Made by a program: the position numbers and the translations under genes
The notes under the pieces: model-generated
Told to the model about the DNA's origin: nothing
The model's database searches: none
What the model saw: the letters and a program-made list of their open reading frames with translations, nothing else
In this document: in pieces, positions 61,881 to 62,986 of the stretch
Layout of the letters: each line of letters starts with the position of its first letter
Position numbering within the stretch: the first letter of the stretch is position 1
NCBI GenBank assembly: GCA_031291335.1
Contig: JARLJF010000088.1
Coordinates: 1 to 62,986 of the forward strand
DNA length: 62,986 bases
Source of the DNA: Pandoraea sp.
Lineage (GTDB): Bacteria; Pseudomonadota; Gammaproteobacteria; Burkholderiales; Burkholderiaceae
Reading direction: 5' to 3'

Positions 61881-62417
61881 TTATTCAACGCTCAAGGTGC
61901 CGCGCATCATCGACGCGTGCGAGGGGAAGGAGCAGAAGTAGACGTATGATCCGCCGCGAGACAAGCGCGACACGTCGAACGTAACGGACGCACGCTCTCC
62001 CCCGCCAATCATCGGTGTGCGGGCAATGACGCGAGGATCGCCCGGCTTCACCCAATCCTGATCGGGGCCGACCGCTAGACCGTCTGCGATGACCGGGTCG
62101 ATATCGCTGGCGCGCACCAGCACCCAATTGTGCCTCGCCGCGGATTTCGGCTTCTTCCCGGTATGAATCAATTGAACGGTGAAAGACTTGCAACTCGCCG
62201 GAATCGTGATCTGCGCCGGAGAAAATTGCTTTCCCGGACGCCCTTGCACGTCGAGCTCGCAACCCGCCGCCGGACCGGCAGGCCCGGAGGCGCTTTGCGA
62301 AACCGCTGGCGCGGCCTCCTGGGCCGAAGATATCGCGGGCATCGCCAGCTCCATGACCAACGCACAACCGAGCGCGCGAGCGCACCCACGCAGCAGCGAA
62401 CTATTGGGTACCCACAT
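61881..62417 (-). CDS. Azurin-like blue copper protein
   Basis: A 178-residue exported cupredoxin. The signal peptide ends near SSAQEA, followed by an Ala/Ser/Pro linker and the azurin domain. Type 1 copper ligands are visible: histidine in RHNWVLVRA, then cysteine, histidine and methionine in VYFCSFPSHASMMRG. Two cysteines (GCELDVQG, ASCKSF) can form the conserved disulfide. The ATG at 62417 has GGAG 8-11 bases upstream. It carries electrons in the periplasm, for example to oxidases or nitrogen-oxide reductases. It stands alone. Confidence 0.95.
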   Translation of the reverse strand: MWVPNSSLLRGCARALGCALVMELAMPAISSAQEAAPAVSQSASGPAGPAAGCELDVQGRPGKQFSPAQITIPASCKSFTVQLIHTGKKPKSAARHNWVLVRASDIDPVIADGLAVGPDQDWVKPGDPRVIARTPMIGGGERASVTFDVSRLSRGGSYVYFCSFPSHASMMRGTLSVE

Positions 62418-62668
62418 GTTTTCTCCAAACAAGGTTTATGCAAAAGACAGGAGAGACGTGCATCGTGGCGTTCCGGCAATGGATCGATGCACGCATCTCT
62501 GCATAGAAACCTTACTGCGCAGATGCGTTGGGAGTTTGTTGGCGCGCGATGGATTTGTATTGATTTGTATTGCTATGTATTTGCGCAACGATCGAGGGCT
62601 CACACCCGGAACTCGCGGCGACCGGCACCGGCTTATGCGCGCGATAAAACGCGACGGCTGTTTTCGAA

Positions 62669-62956
62669 TCAACGGGACGGCGCAAGCACCATGTCGCTTC
62701 GCAACCCCTTCGCCTCTTCCTCGATATGCTCGACGAACGCCTGTGTGAGCGGAGATAGCTGGCTACCTGCGCGCACGAGGCAAGCAATCGGCCGAGTCCA
62801 CTGAAGATCTCTCACGGGCAGAACGGCAAGATCAAGATAGGAGGCGATCGGGCGATGTTGCGCGCGGGGAAGGCGACGTGCCGCCGGTTCTCGCCCATCG
62901 GCGTCCGGATATCGAGGTACAGCCGGAAGGTTGAGCGGATAACGGATCGACGCTTG
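62669..62956 (-). pseudogene. LysR-type C-terminal remnant with upstream in-frame stop
   Basis: The frame ending at 62669 gives a LysR effector-domain-like end (ASYLDLAVLPVRDLQWTRPI followed by ACLVRAGSQLSPLTQAFVEH). Going upstream, a TAG stop occurs in the same frame at 62957-62959, and no good start codon follows it, so the gene appears interrupted, unless the reading frame shifts or the sequence has an error there. The window ends 27 bases further on, so the rest cannot be examined. Confidence 0.4.
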
Positions 62957-62986
62957 CTATCGCGTGACCAGAAGTTCAGGGGCGAC

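Noticed and set aside
1..62986. Mobile elements, CRISPR arrays, integrases or an origin of replication
   Set aside because: No transposase-like protein, no spaced direct repeats, no attachment-site duplication at the tRNA and no dnaA-box cluster were seen; the tRNA 3' end is not repeated nearby.

Overview
The window is chromosomal DNA from a high-GC beta-proteobacterium, most likely a Burkholderiales member such as Pandoraea or a close relative. This rests on the small DUF4148 protein, the FUSC/DUF1656/HlyD/NodT efflux operon, the density of LysR regulators and the codon use; the genus is an inference. There is one initiator tRNA. I saw no rRNA, insertion sequence, integrase, phage gene, CRISPR array or replication origin. 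The layout is a series of metabolic and transport islands, each beside its own regulator.

Left part (1-16.7 kb). A minus-strand catabolic cluster (TetR regulator, NMT1-type ABC importer, enolase-superfamily protein, Gfo/Idh/MocA dehydrogenase, DUF993 aldolase-like protein, sugar-phosphate-isomerase-like protein cut by the window edge) is bracketed by two nearly identical TetR operator candidates. Then come tRNA-fMet with its own promoter and terminator, an isochorismatase-fold protein without the usual catalytic residues, a MarR-GNAT fusion with a large palindrome in front of it, and a LysR gene divergent from an Asp/Glu racemase, a D-cysteine desulfhydrase/L-cysteate sulfo-lyase-like enzyme and a dicarboxylate/amino-acid symporter.

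Nitrate assimilation (16.7-25.4 kb). nirB, nirD, a NasA-type nitrate reductase, a uroporphyrinogen-III methyltransferase, nasT and nasS all point the same way. In front of nirB I can read an NtrC-like palindrome, a sigma-54 -24/-12 promoter, and a strong intrinsic terminator directly before the ribosome binding site. This fits NtrC activation combined with NasT (ANTAR) antitermination. No nitrate transporter is present.

Middle (25.4-49.2 kb). A DHA2-type MFS exporter, an acyl-CoA dehydrogenase, a MarR-controlled FUSC aromatic-acid-type efflux operon, a DUF4148 protein, a LuxR-type autoinducer receptor without a LuxI, LysR/MFS/LysR/nitroreductase genes (one pair overlapping tail to tail), a complete RND tripartite pump with divergent LysR, a YWTD beta-propeller protein, a dienelactone-hydrolase-like lipoprotein and a YaiI-family protein.

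Right part (49.3-61.8 kb). This is the most interesting stretch. TonB, ExbB, ExbD, a TonB-dependent receptor and a secreted histidine acid phosphatase lie in one direction. Upstream of them, in the same direction, are LacI regulator, AfuA-like binding protein, fused permease, ATPase and an inositol-monophosphatase-family enzyme, the last three coupled by overlapping ATGA start/stop codons. A palindrome TTGCA-N6-TGCAA occurs twice in front of tonB and once at the start of the binding-protein gene. I propose, as inference, that both halves form one regulon that scavenges a phosphorylated organic compound. The window ends with an azurin-like cupredoxin and a broken LysR C-terminus.
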